A DNA stretch of 16,067 nucleotides from Flavobacteriales bacterium (GTDB lineage: Bacteria; Bacteroidota; Bacteroidia; Flavobacteriales_D; Sanyastnellaceae), in NCBI GenBank assembly GCA_030728235.1, contig JANRAA010000255.1, positions 1-16,067 of the forward strand, given 5' to 3'. Below are positions 1 to 7,158 of the stretch, one piece after another (the stretch's first letter is position 1; every line of letters begins with the position of its first letter). Made by a program: the position numbers and the translations under genes. The notes under the pieces were generated by a model. The model was not told the DNA's origin. It did no database searches and saw only the letters and a list, made by a program, of their open reading frames with translations.

Positions 1-1401
1 AAAAAAGACAGCACCAACGCCAAGCTCAACTTTGAATTGGGAGTTTGTTTGCTGCAACTTGAAAACAAAAAAGCCGATGCTTTCAGATTGCTGAACTATG
101 CCGAGATGAAAGGACATGCGCCTGCTTCACTCATGAAAGGTCTTGCTCTGCACCGCATGTACAGATTTGAAGAGGCCATTGACGTGTATGAACACTACAT
201 GGCTTCTGGAGACAAATACTACGACGTCGCCAATGCTGAATACTACATTCAATGTTCAGTAAGGGCAATCGAAGCATTGTCTCATCCTGTTGATGTCGCG
301 ATTTCAAACCTCGGTCCAAACATCAATACAGAAGCGAAAGAATATGTGCCAGTCATAACACCTGATAACACCAACTTATATTTCACCTCTAGAAGACCAA
401 ATAGCACTGCAAGATTACGCGATCCCAACGGAGAATATTTCGAAGATGTGTATCATTCAGTGAACGATTCTGGAACATGGTCAGTGGCTAAAAATATCGG
501 TCAGCCGGTGAATTCAGAAACCCATGACGCAACAGTAAGCATCTCTGCCGACGGCAAGACCATGATCATGTATCGCACCAATTCTAACCTAACTGGAGGA
601 GACTTATATATCACATCTCTAAAGGGCAATACTTGGAGCAAACCTGAGAAACTTTCTTCGCGGATAAACAGCAGCTATCAGGAAGCATCGGCGGCGTTGT
701 CGCCCGACAAGCAGACACTATATTTTTCATCCAATCGTCCGGATGGTTATGGTGGCAAAGATATCTACCGCGTTAAGCGCTTACCGAACGGTGAATGGAG
801 TTTGCCGCGCAATCTTGGCCCAACCATCAATACATCGTTTGATGAAGACGCACCTTTTATCGACACCGATGGTGCTACGATGTACTTCGCTTCGAAAGGA
901 CATTCTACCATTGGTGGGTACGACCTTTTTCGTTCTGTATGTCGGGAGGGCGAAGTGTGGTCAGCACCTGAAAACCTAGGCTACCCAGCCAACACTGTAG
1001 ACGACGACATTTTTCTTGCCGTAAACAAAGGTGGCAAGCGCGGGTATTTCTCATCTGAACGTCCGGGTGGTTTTGGTGCTCAAGACATTTACAGCATCGA
1101 CTTCATTTATCGTCAAAACGAAATCATGATCATTCATGGTGAAGTGCGCACAGCAAGTGACGTTGCTTTGGCAGCTGAAATTACATTGATCGATGAAGAC
1201 ACCCACAAGGTTCAAGGCGTGTATCGCTCGAATCCGAACAATGGAAAATTCATTCTCGACATCCATCCGATGACACGCTATAAAGTGATCATCGAAGCGA
1301 AAGGATACAAAACTGCAGTTGACACATTTGAATTCACCTTCCCGATCACCATCGATGAAAGTGAAGTAGTACTAACCCCTTATATGCTGCGCAACGAATG
1401 A
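1..1401 (+). CDS. TPR-PD40 repeat protein, PorE-like but without OmpA domain (5' partial)
   Basis: The reading frame is open to the left window edge, so the start lies outside; 466 codons are visible. Residues below are numbered from the first base. The N-terminal ~110 residues are helical and TPR-like. Five PD40 (WD40-like beta-propeller) repeats follow, near 119-137, 182-205, 233-258, 286-313 and 341-367, with typical cores such as LYFSSNRPDGYGGKDIY. Residues ~375-460 resemble a carboxypeptidase regulatory-like beta-sandwich (IHGEV, YKVIIEAKGYK). This order matches PorE-type periplasmic proteins of the type IX secretion and gliding machinery, which normally end in a peptidoglycan-binding OmpA domain. 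Here the protein stops after the beta-sandwich. The stop overlaps the next start (ATGA), so the short end is not caused by the window edge. It is probably a periplasmic partner of the PorP-like protein that follows. The domain assignment is firm; a role in type IX secretion is inference. Confidence 0.85.
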   Translation, partial: KKDSTNAKLNFELGVCLLQLENKKADAFRLLNYAEMKGHAPASLMKGLALHRMYRFEEAIDVYEHYMASGDKYYDVANAEYYIQCSVRAIEALSHPVDVAISNLGPNINTEAKEYVPVITPDNTNLYFTSRRPNSTARLRDPNGEYFEDVYHSVNDSGTWSVAKNIGQPVNSETHDATVSISADGKTMIMYRTNSNLTGGDLYITSLKGNTWSKPEKLSSRINSSYQEASAALSPDKQTLYFSSNRPDGYGGKDIYRVKRLPNGEWSLPRNLGPTINTSFDEDAPFIDTDGATMYFASKGHSTIGGYDLFRSVCREGEVWSAPENLGYPANTVDDDIFLAVNKGGKRGYFSSERPGGFGAQDIYSIDFIYRQNEIMIIHGEVRTASDVALAAEITLIDEDTHKVQGVYRSNPNNGKFILDIHPMTRYKVIIEAKGYKTAVDTFEFTFPITIDESEVVLTPYMLRNE

Positions 1402-2387
1402 AACAGGGCATCGTCATATTGCTATTGTTGATGACCGGCGCAGCCATTGGTCAGGATACGCAGTTCACGCAGTTTTACGCTGCACCTACGTACCTGAACC
1501 CCGCTTTTGTAGGTACTTCTATTCAACACCGTGTTAGTGCCAACTACCGAAAGCAGTGGCCTTCCATTCCTGGAGGTTGGGTAGGGTACAACGCCGCATT
1601 CGACACGTACATCAGCAGCATCAAAAGTGGAATAGGTTTTTTGGCTACGCATGAAAAAGCCGGTACTGGCGGACTGCGAGCAACATCAGTGTCGGCACAA
1701 TACGCCTATGAAGTAGGTATTACGAGGGGTGTGTTTTTCAGGCCAGCTTTGCAATTCACTTACAGCAATCGCAATATCAATTTCAACGATCTCACTTTTG
1801 GTGATCAATTGCTGAGAAACAATGACCCAACAACGCTGGAGGCAAACGTATATCAACCAATCAATTTCTTTGACTTTGCCACAGGAGCTGTGCTTGCTTC
1901 AGATCACTTTTGGTTTGGTGCAGCCGTGCATCATTTGAATCAGCCAAATGAAAGCTTGTACCCCGACAGAGTCGGCATACTGCCAAGAAAATACTCTGCT
2001 CATGGGGGTTACAAATTCCATTTCAATGGCCGAAATCGCAATTCAAACAACCTCATCGCTGCCTTCAACTACAAAGCGCAAGGCAATTTCGACCAGTTGG
2101 ACATTGGTGCGTATTACGAAGTAAAACCTGTAACATTTGGTCTTTGGTACCGCGGGCTGCCTGTTAAATCAAACAACTACGGGTATTTAAACCACGACTC
2201 TTTCGCGATGATTCTTGGGTTCGACAACGGATCCTTGAAGTTCGGTTATAGCTATGACTTCACCGTATCTCAACTAACAATGGGAGCATCAGGCGGTAGC
2301 CATGAATTGAGCTATGTTTACGAGTGGGGAAATCGGAAAAACCTCCGCACCGCTCGCCGACGTGTAGTTCCTTGCGCGAAATTTTGA
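1398..2387 (+). CDS. PorP/SprF-family outer-membrane protein
   Basis: This 329-residue protein has a signal peptide (a basic start, then VILLLLMTGAAIGQ, cleavage near residue 19). The mature start, DTQFTQFYAAPTYLNPAFVG, is the family hallmark: many Bacteroidota PorP/SprF proteins begin with a Q-F-Y-aPtyLNPAfaG segment. The rest alternates polar and aromatic residues, as expected for a beta-barrel in the outer membrane. PorP and SprF work with type IX secretion, SprF in export or anchoring of the gliding adhesin SprB; most genomes hold several paralogs, each beside its own partner. The start overlaps the stop of the PD40 gene by 4 bp, so the two are probably translationally coupled and act together. 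No large adhesin substrate is visible in the window. The stop abuts the murB stop on the other strand with no base between. Family assignment is confident; the exact role is unknown. Confidence 0.9.
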   Translation: MKQGIVILLLLMTGAAIGQDTQFTQFYAAPTYLNPAFVGTSIQHRVSANYRKQWPSIPGGWVGYNAAFDTYISSIKSGIGFLATHEKAGTGGLRATSVSAQYAYEVGITRGVFFRPALQFTYSNRNINFNDLTFGDQLLRNNDPTTLEANVYQPINFFDFATGAVLASDHFWFGAAVHHLNQPNESLYPDRVGILPRKYSAHGGYKFHFNGRNRNSNNLIAAFNYKAQGNFDQLDIGAYYEVKPVTFGLWYRGLPVKSNNYGYLNHDSFAMILGFDNGSLKFGYSYDFTVSQLTMGASGGSHELSYVYEWGNRKNLRTARRRVVPCAKF

Positions 2388-3404
2388 TTATATAATGTTC
2401 ACTTCCCTTTCGAGGTAAACCCCGAATTTATCGGCAACATCGTCCATAATCTGCTGCGACAAAGCATAGATCTCCTCACCTGTCGCTCCGCCATAGTTGA
2501 CCAGCACCAAGGCTTGTTTTTCGTGCACGCCACATGCACCAATTCGCTTGCCTTTCCAACCGCATTGCTCAATCAACCACCCTGCAGCTAGTTTCTTCTG
2601 ATCAGTTCCCGTAGGATAATTCGGTATGTCTGGAAATTCAGAAACGAGATTTAAAAACTGTAAAGCATTCACAACCGGGTTTTTAAAGAAACTTCCCGCA
2701 TTTCCTAACACCTTCGGATCTGGTAATTTACTCTGACGAATGCGAATCACAGCGTCGGCAATACTGCGAATGCTTCTCTCCACGCCCATCGATTCAAGCT
2801 CCAATTCAATGGCGCCGTATGTCGTATTAAACGTCGGTTGCAACTGCAGCGCATACGTTACGTGAGTGATCAAATATTGTCCGCGAAATTTGCCCTTGAA
2901 AACACTTTCGCGATACCCAAATCCACAATCCGACTTCGAGAACGTGTGCATCTCGCCTGTTGGAATGTGCAGGGCTTCCAACGAATCAAAAACCGATTCC
3001 AATTCAACCCCGTATGCACCGATGTTTTGCATCGGACTAGCGCCAACGTTCCCTGGTATCAATGCGAGGTTCTCTACTCCGCCCCAATTGTTGCGAATGC
3101 AATACTCAACAAACTGGTGCCAATTCTCTCCTGCTCCTACACGCACTTTGATGGTTGTATCATCGCGGTCGGCCTCTCCAATTCCTTTAATGCGGTTCAA
3201 TAACACCAATCCGTCGAGATCGTGCGAGAAAAGCACATTGCTGCCACCTCCTAAAATGGTGAGGGGAAGATTATTCGTTTGTGAATAAGCAATGATTTCC
3301 TGCGCCTCAGCGGCGGATGCTGCCTCAGCCAACATTTCTGCAGAAACCGATGTTCCGAAAGTGTGAAAGGGCTTCAGTGATACCCCCGTGCGGATTTTTG
3401 TCAT
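2388..3404 (-). CDS. murB: UDP-N-acetylenolpyruvoylglucosamine reductase MurB
   Basis: MurB reduces UDP-GlcNAc-enolpyruvate to UDP-MurNAc with NADPH and FAD, the second committed step of cytoplasmic peptidoglycan precursor synthesis. The 338-residue length is normal. The N-terminal FAD-binding domain shows LTILGGGSNVLFS (residues 48-60) and IPGNVGASPMQNIGAYG (116-132). The catalytic set known from E. coli MurB is present: Arg165 in GYRESVFK, Ser238 in GNAGSFFKNP, and Glu334 in LEREV at the C-terminus. The segment TTYGAIELELE (~194-204) fits the E. coli-like type I enzyme. The chosen ATG lies 4 nt after a TACATTTG box, suggesting the gene has its own promoter and little or no 5' leader. It faces the PorP-like gene with abutting stops, so no separate terminator space exists. 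Confidence 0.97.
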   Translation of the reverse strand: MTKIRTGVSLKPFHTFGTSVSAEMLAEAASAAEAQEIIAYSQTNNLPLTILGGGSNVLFSHDLDGLVLLNRIKGIGEADRDDTTIKVRVGAGENWHQFVEYCIRNNWGGVENLALIPGNVGASPMQNIGAYGVELESVFDSLEALHIPTGEMHTFSKSDCGFGYRESVFKGKFRGQYLITHVTYALQLQPTFNTTYGAIELELESMGVERSIRSIADAVIRIRQSKLPDPKVLGNAGSFFKNPVVNALQFLNLVSEFPDIPNYPTGTDQKKLAAGWLIEQCGWKGKRIGACGVHEKQALVLVNYGGATGEEIYALSQQIMDDVADKFGVYLEREVNII

Positions 3405-3408
3405 GCTT

Positions 3409-3416
3409 CAAATGTA
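3409..3416 (-). promoter_or_regulatory. Predicted -7 promoter box of murB (TACATTTG)
   Basis: On the minus strand TACATTTG matches the Bacteroidota -7 consensus TAnnTTTG at every fixed base. Only 4 nt separate it from the murB ATG, so transcription would start at or next to the start codon. I see no clear -33 TTTG box at the usual 19-21 bp distance. Confidence 0.6.
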
Positions 3417-3483
3417 TATCCACAAAGTAAACAGACATCATGAATGCACAACATCATCCGAACATTCGGGTGTTGATGGGTGT

Positions 3484-3741
3484 TTATTCCATGCTTTGTA
3501 GCATGGTCAGACATTCTTCCTGGCGTTTTTTAAAGGCAGATTCAGTTATTTCTTCATAACGATCATATTGATCATTCAAAATATCATGAATCAGCATGCG
3601 TTCAGGCAGTATCTTCGCCGTGATGTTATGAACCAAATACTTTTTTCCGATAATTTGATACTCAAGACAATGATCAGGTGGGGTGATGGCATAAAACGAC
3701 CGACCTCCTTTCATTTCAAAATATCGTGTTTCTTCGTTCAT
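3484..3741 (-). CDS. Small protein of unknown function (85 aa)
   Basis: I do not recognise this gene. It encodes 85 residues with no signal peptide or membrane segment, so the product is likely cytoplasmic. The first half looks like a beta-rich fold (RYFEMKGG, SFYAITPP, LEYQIIGKKYLVHNI); the second half is acidic and helical (LPERMLIHDILNDQYDRYEE, then a Lys/Arg/Glu-rich helix). There are two cysteines (in PDHCLEY and EECLTM) with no metal-site spacing. The ATG start is 16 bp from the start of the divergent TPR gene, and murB begins 79 bp after its stop on the same strand. Support for a real gene is its fit between neighbours, plausible composition and absence of a better frame on either strand. 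It could be an adaptor or a subunit of something encoded elsewhere; function is unknown. Confidence 0.65.
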   Translation of the reverse strand: MNEETRYFEMKGGRSFYAITPPDHCLEYQIIGKKYLVHNITAKILPERMLIHDILNDQYDRYEEITESAFKKRQEECLTMLQSME

Positions 3742-3744
3742 TCG

Positions 3745-3752
3745 TAAATTTG
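3745..3752 (+). promoter_or_regulatory. Predicted -7 promoter box of the TPR gene (TAAATTTG)
   Basis: TAAATTTG fits TAnnTTTG at all fixed positions and sits 5 nt before the ATG at 3758, inside the 16-bp gap between two divergent starts. A leaderless transcript is predicted. Any -33 contact would fall inside the divergent 85-residue gene. Confidence 0.6.
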
Positions 3753-3757
3753 TTGTG

Positions 3758-4369
3758 ATGGAAAATTCAAATTGGCTTCAAGGACAAGCATTCGCTAAAG
3801 AAGGGAAATTCGAACTTGCTTTGGAAAGTTACGACAAAGCCCTGCTAGAAGAACACGAAAACCCTGATTTATTAAATGATCGTGGGGTGTGTATGCTGCA
3901 TCTCGGACGAACATTAGAGGCCGAGGTCGACATGACCCGCGCCATTGAATTACAGCCCGATTATGGCTATCGCTATGCCGCAAGAGCATATGTGCGCGCG
4001 GCGTTGAAAAATCTTCAAGGCGCAATGGCCGACTACCAATACGCCATTGAGCTCGATCCAGAAGATGCCATTTCAATGAACAACCTCGGCATGATTGAAG
4101 AACAAATGGGGTACGTGAAAGAAGCCAACGATCGATACAAAGTGGCTGATGAGCTCATGGGCATTCTAAAAGAAACGGGCATCAACCTTCCCGAAGAACC
4201 CGCTGCCCCTGTTCAAAAGCCTGAAAACATTGACATTCCTCAGCACGCTAGCAGCGTGGATGAATCTCCATCGTACTCAGCAGTCTTTAAAAGCGTTTTC
4301 ACCTCGAAAAAAGTATTCACCGAATTCGTGTCGTTTATTCGCAATGGGTTTAAATTAGGCGATAAATAA
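3758..4369 (+). CDS. TPR-repeat protein
   Basis: With the ATG at 3758 the protein has 203 residues; a GTG one codon upstream is possible but less likely. About three tetratricopeptide repeats fill residues ~4-125, with helix pairs ending in the typical ALESYDKAL, DMTRAIELQPDYG and DYQYAIELDPEDA. TPR arrays are protein-binding scaffolds. The rest, ~140-203, is a proline-rich linker followed by a basic, aromatic tail (VFKSVFTSKKVF, FIRNGFK) that might contact a membrane or partner. There is no signal peptide, so a cytoplasmic location is expected. The next gene, an AddB-like nuclease, begins 5 bp after the stop, so the two should be co-transcribed, although no functional link is known to me. 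The binding partner cannot be told from sequence. Confidence 0.85.
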   Translation: MENSNWLQGQAFAKEGKFELALESYDKALLEEHENPDLLNDRGVCMLHLGRTLEAEVDMTRAIELQPDYGYRYAARAYVRAALKNLQGAMADYQYAIELDPEDAISMNNLGMIEEQMGYVKEANDRYKVADELMGILKETGINLPEEPAAPVQKPENIDIPQHASSVDESPSYSAVFKSVFTSKKVFTEFVSFIRNGFKLGDK

Positions 4370-4374
4370 TTGCA

Positions 4375-7146
4375 TTGAACTCATTTGTAGAAGACTTAGC
4401 AGAAACCATCTTGAACAGCCCTCATGCCATGAGGGACATAGCCGTTGTATTGCCTGGAAAACGCTCTGCAACTTTTCTCAAAAGGGCCATTGCAAACAAA
4501 ACAGAAACTGCTACGTGGCTGCCTGAGCTGCTAACCTTGCCCGACCTGATTGGAAGAATGGTAGGCAAAAATCGCGGCGACCGTCTCGATCTGGTCTTTG
4601 AACTCTACGAAACGCACTGCAAGCTGAGCGGTAAAAATGAAAGCCTTGAAAGCTTCTTGGCTTGGGGACCAACGGTGCTTTCTGATTTCAATGAAATTGA
4701 TCACCACCTGCTCGAAGCGCGGGTTGTATTTAAAAACCTTCGCGACTACAAAGAGATCGATCAATGGAGCTTCGGTGAAGATGTCTTAAGTCAAACACAA
4801 GAGAAATTCCTCGGCTTCTGGGAAACCCTCCTCCCACTTTACAACGCGTTCCATGCCTCGATGGAATTGAAAAATAGCTACTACGGTGGCGCATTGGCGA
4901 AAAAAGCAGCCCACGACCCCGTTGAGAAGTTCGATGCGTTGGACATTCAACATGTCTATGTCGCTGGACTTAACGCCCTAACACCTGCTGAAGAACGCAT
5001 ACTTCGCAAGCTAGAAGATGCAGGAAAAGCAACCGTTATTTGGGATGCAGATAATTATTATGTCCACAACAAAGTATTGGAAGCCGGACATTTCATTCGG
5101 AAATACGGCACCTTAGGCAACGGACAATCTTTACCAAGCAAGGTGAAAGAAATTGAACGGCATATTACCATTACGGGTTGCAGTTCGTCTATCACCCAAG
5201 CCCAACAAATGGCGGCTATTCTCGATGGCATCAGCGAACAAGAAGCCATGGAAACAGCCATCGTTTTGCCCGACAATGGGTTGCTTTCTGCTGTTTTACC
5301 TGCTATTCCTGAAAAATTCAACGCCCTCAACGTCACCATGGGATTGTCTGTCAATGATAGTCCACTCCGAAGCTTAATTTTCCAGTTTTTCCGCCTTTTT
5401 GATACGCGCACCAATGCTCGCTATCAGCCATTTCTCGGATTAATTCGCCACCCGCTTTTTAGAAATAGAGACCGCCAAATGGAAAAGGCTGTAGAGCGAA
5501 TTGAAGATGTTGTGGTCGGACAAAACATGGTATTCATCGATAGCCGGCTCTTGCTCGAAAAGATCCAAACCTTCGGAAATGCTAAACTCATAGTGTTGTT
5601 CGAGGCACTTTTCGAAGCGACTAAAAACCGCACTACAGCTAAGATATTCGAAGCACTTGAATACCTGCTAGAAGCAATAGAACCTGATGACACAGGTGAG
5701 CAAAAAGACGAAATCTTGTATCAAAGCTGGATGCTCTTGCGCAGTAACATTCAACGCCTGGAGCGACTAACACATCAATACCCCGTTTTTTCTGAACCAC
5801 GCGAGTTGGAGCGTATCCTTTTTAAATTGCTATCCCAAGCGCAGGTTGATTTGCTTGGTGAACCACTTATCGGTTTACAAGTCATGGGACTGCTTGAATC
5901 GCGCGCACTCGACTTCAAACGTGTCATCATATTCTCTTGTAACGAAGGAATCTTGCCGAAAAGCAATTTCGCAGAATCCATGCTTCCTGCTGATTTGCGG
6001 TATGGGTTCGGGCTGCCCTCACGACACGAGCGTGAAGCAATATTCGCCTACTACTTCTACCGCCTCCTCCACCGCTCACAAGATGTCCACCTGCTCTATG
6101 TAGCCGGCGATTCAGATTATAAATCGGGAGAGAAAAGCAGATACCTCCAGCAAATCGAAAGTTGCGCGCTACTGCCGAAATACAAGACTACCGTTTCAAC
6201 CAACAGTGTGGTCTCTAAATCTCCAGGCCCAGCCATTCCTATCCCAGAATTTACCAACATCGATTGGATCGTGCAGCGGACAATCTTGATGCTGGAAAAA
6301 GGACTTTACCCATCGGCCATACAAAAATGGAGCGCCTGCAAAGCCGACTTCTTCTACCGTTACCTGCTTGGATTGCGAGAACAAGATGAACTAGAAGAAT
6401 CGATGGAAGACAACACCCTCGGAACGATTGTCCATTTTGTTCTCGAAGAAGGACTCAAAGATGAACAAGGCAAGCAACTTACAGTAGATACCATCGATCA
6501 ACTGGAACAGCGATTGGAGGCGCTAATCGACGAAGGACTGTCGAAGCACTACAACCCAAAATTGATGGATTCTGGAGAGAATTACCTCAAGCGCTCGATC
6601 GTACGCAAGTACCTCGAAAAAATCCTTCAACGTGAACGGCGAGAATTGTCATCGTCAAATACCGTCGTGCTACAGAAACTCGAATACCCATTCAAACATA
6701 CCATCAGCGTAGATGTCGACGACAAAAAAGTAGACGTACTTATGGGTGGTAAGGCCGACAGAGTAGATGATTTCAATGGCGTGCCGCGTATTATCGACTA
6801 CAAGTCGGGCCGTGTTAAAGCCGACGACCTTGAAATCAAATACGACAGTTGGGAGAAAGACCTCTTGCGACCAGACCATGCGAAAGCACTGCAAATGCTG
6901 CTGTACATGTACCTCGCCCAACGTGATATGAAAACCCCTGTCATGGGCGGAATAGTCTCTGCTAAATCGCACAGTGCAGGGTTCATCCCACTGAAAAACG
7001 CAAACTACAATACCATACTGCATGTAGACCAAGTTCTCGGAGACCGAGTTGAAGATTGGGTAAAAAAGTTAGTTGTAGAAATGTTAGACTCAAATCAGCA
7101 CGTAGCCCACAACCACAGCGCGAAATATTGCGAATATTGCACCTGA
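4375..7146 (+). CDS. AddB-like PD-(D/E)XK superfamily nuclease
   Basis: This 923-residue protein resembles the AddB/RecB nuclease family used in double-strand-break processing. The N-terminal part looks like a degenerate UvrD-type helicase: VVLPGKRSATFL stands where a Walker A would be, and LLESRALDFKRVI...NEGILP (~507-528) resembles late helicase motifs. The C-terminal nuclease is complete in its acidic motifs: GGKADRVD (791-798), IIDYKSG (806-812, Asp808 and Lys810) and QMLLY (840-844, the QxxxY motif). Iron-sulfur-type cysteines are Cys655 (SACKADFFYRY) and Cys919/Cys922 (KYCEYCT, the end of the protein). AddB normally has a fourth cysteine about six residues further on; it is missing here. 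The start is TTG, since no ATG lies between the previous in-frame stop and the conserved N-terminus. No AddA-like helicase is in the window. Family is confident, exact role less so. Confidence 0.88.
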   Translation: MNSFVEDLAETILNSPHAMRDIAVVLPGKRSATFLKRAIANKTETATWLPELLTLPDLIGRMVGKNRGDRLDLVFELYETHCKLSGKNESLESFLAWGPTVLSDFNEIDHHLLEARVVFKNLRDYKEIDQWSFGEDVLSQTQEKFLGFWETLLPLYNAFHASMELKNSYYGGALAKKAAHDPVEKFDALDIQHVYVAGLNALTPAEERILRKLEDAGKATVIWDADNYYVHNKVLEAGHFIRKYGTLGNGQSLPSKVKEIERHITITGCSSSITQAQQMAAILDGISEQEAMETAIVLPDNGLLSAVLPAIPEKFNALNVTMGLSVNDSPLRSLIFQFFRLFDTRTNARYQPFLGLIRHPLFRNRDRQMEKAVERIEDVVVGQNMVFIDSRLLLEKIQTFGNAKLIVLFEALFEATKNRTTAKIFEALEYLLEAIEPDDTGEQKDEILYQSWMLLRSNIQRLERLTHQYPVFSEPRELERILFKLLSQAQVDLLGEPLIGLQVMGLLESRALDFKRVIIFSCNEGILPKSNFAESMLPADLRYGFGLPSRHEREAIFAYYFYRLLHRSQDVHLLYVAGDSDYKSGEKSRYLQQIESCALLPKYKTTVSTNSVVSKSPGPAIPIPEFTNIDWIVQRTILMLEKGLYPSAIQKWSACKADFFYRYLLGLREQDELEESMEDNTLGTIVHFVLEEGLKDEQGKQLTVDTIDQLEQRLEALIDEGLSKHYNPKLMDSGENYLKRSIVRKYLEKILQRERRELSSSNTVVLQKLEYPFKHTISVDVDDKKVDVLMGGKADRVDDFNGVPRIIDYKSGRVKADDLEIKYDSWEKDLLRPDHAKALQMLLYMYLAQRDMKTPVMGGIVSAKSHSAGFIPLKNANYNTILHVDQVLGDRVEDWVKKLVVEMLDSNQHVAHNHSAKYCEYCT

Positions 7147-7158
7147 GAAGCTGAGAGC

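Noticed and set aside
2866..3288. A 140-codon open frame on the plus strand
   Set aside because: It is antisense to murB, where all three catalytic residues are in place; no domain is visible in the shadow.
3455..3472. A short hairpin (7 bp with one G-T pair, 4-nt loop) after the 85-residue gene
   Set aside because: It has no T-run on either strand and includes a wobble pair, so I do not call it a terminator; it may be chance.
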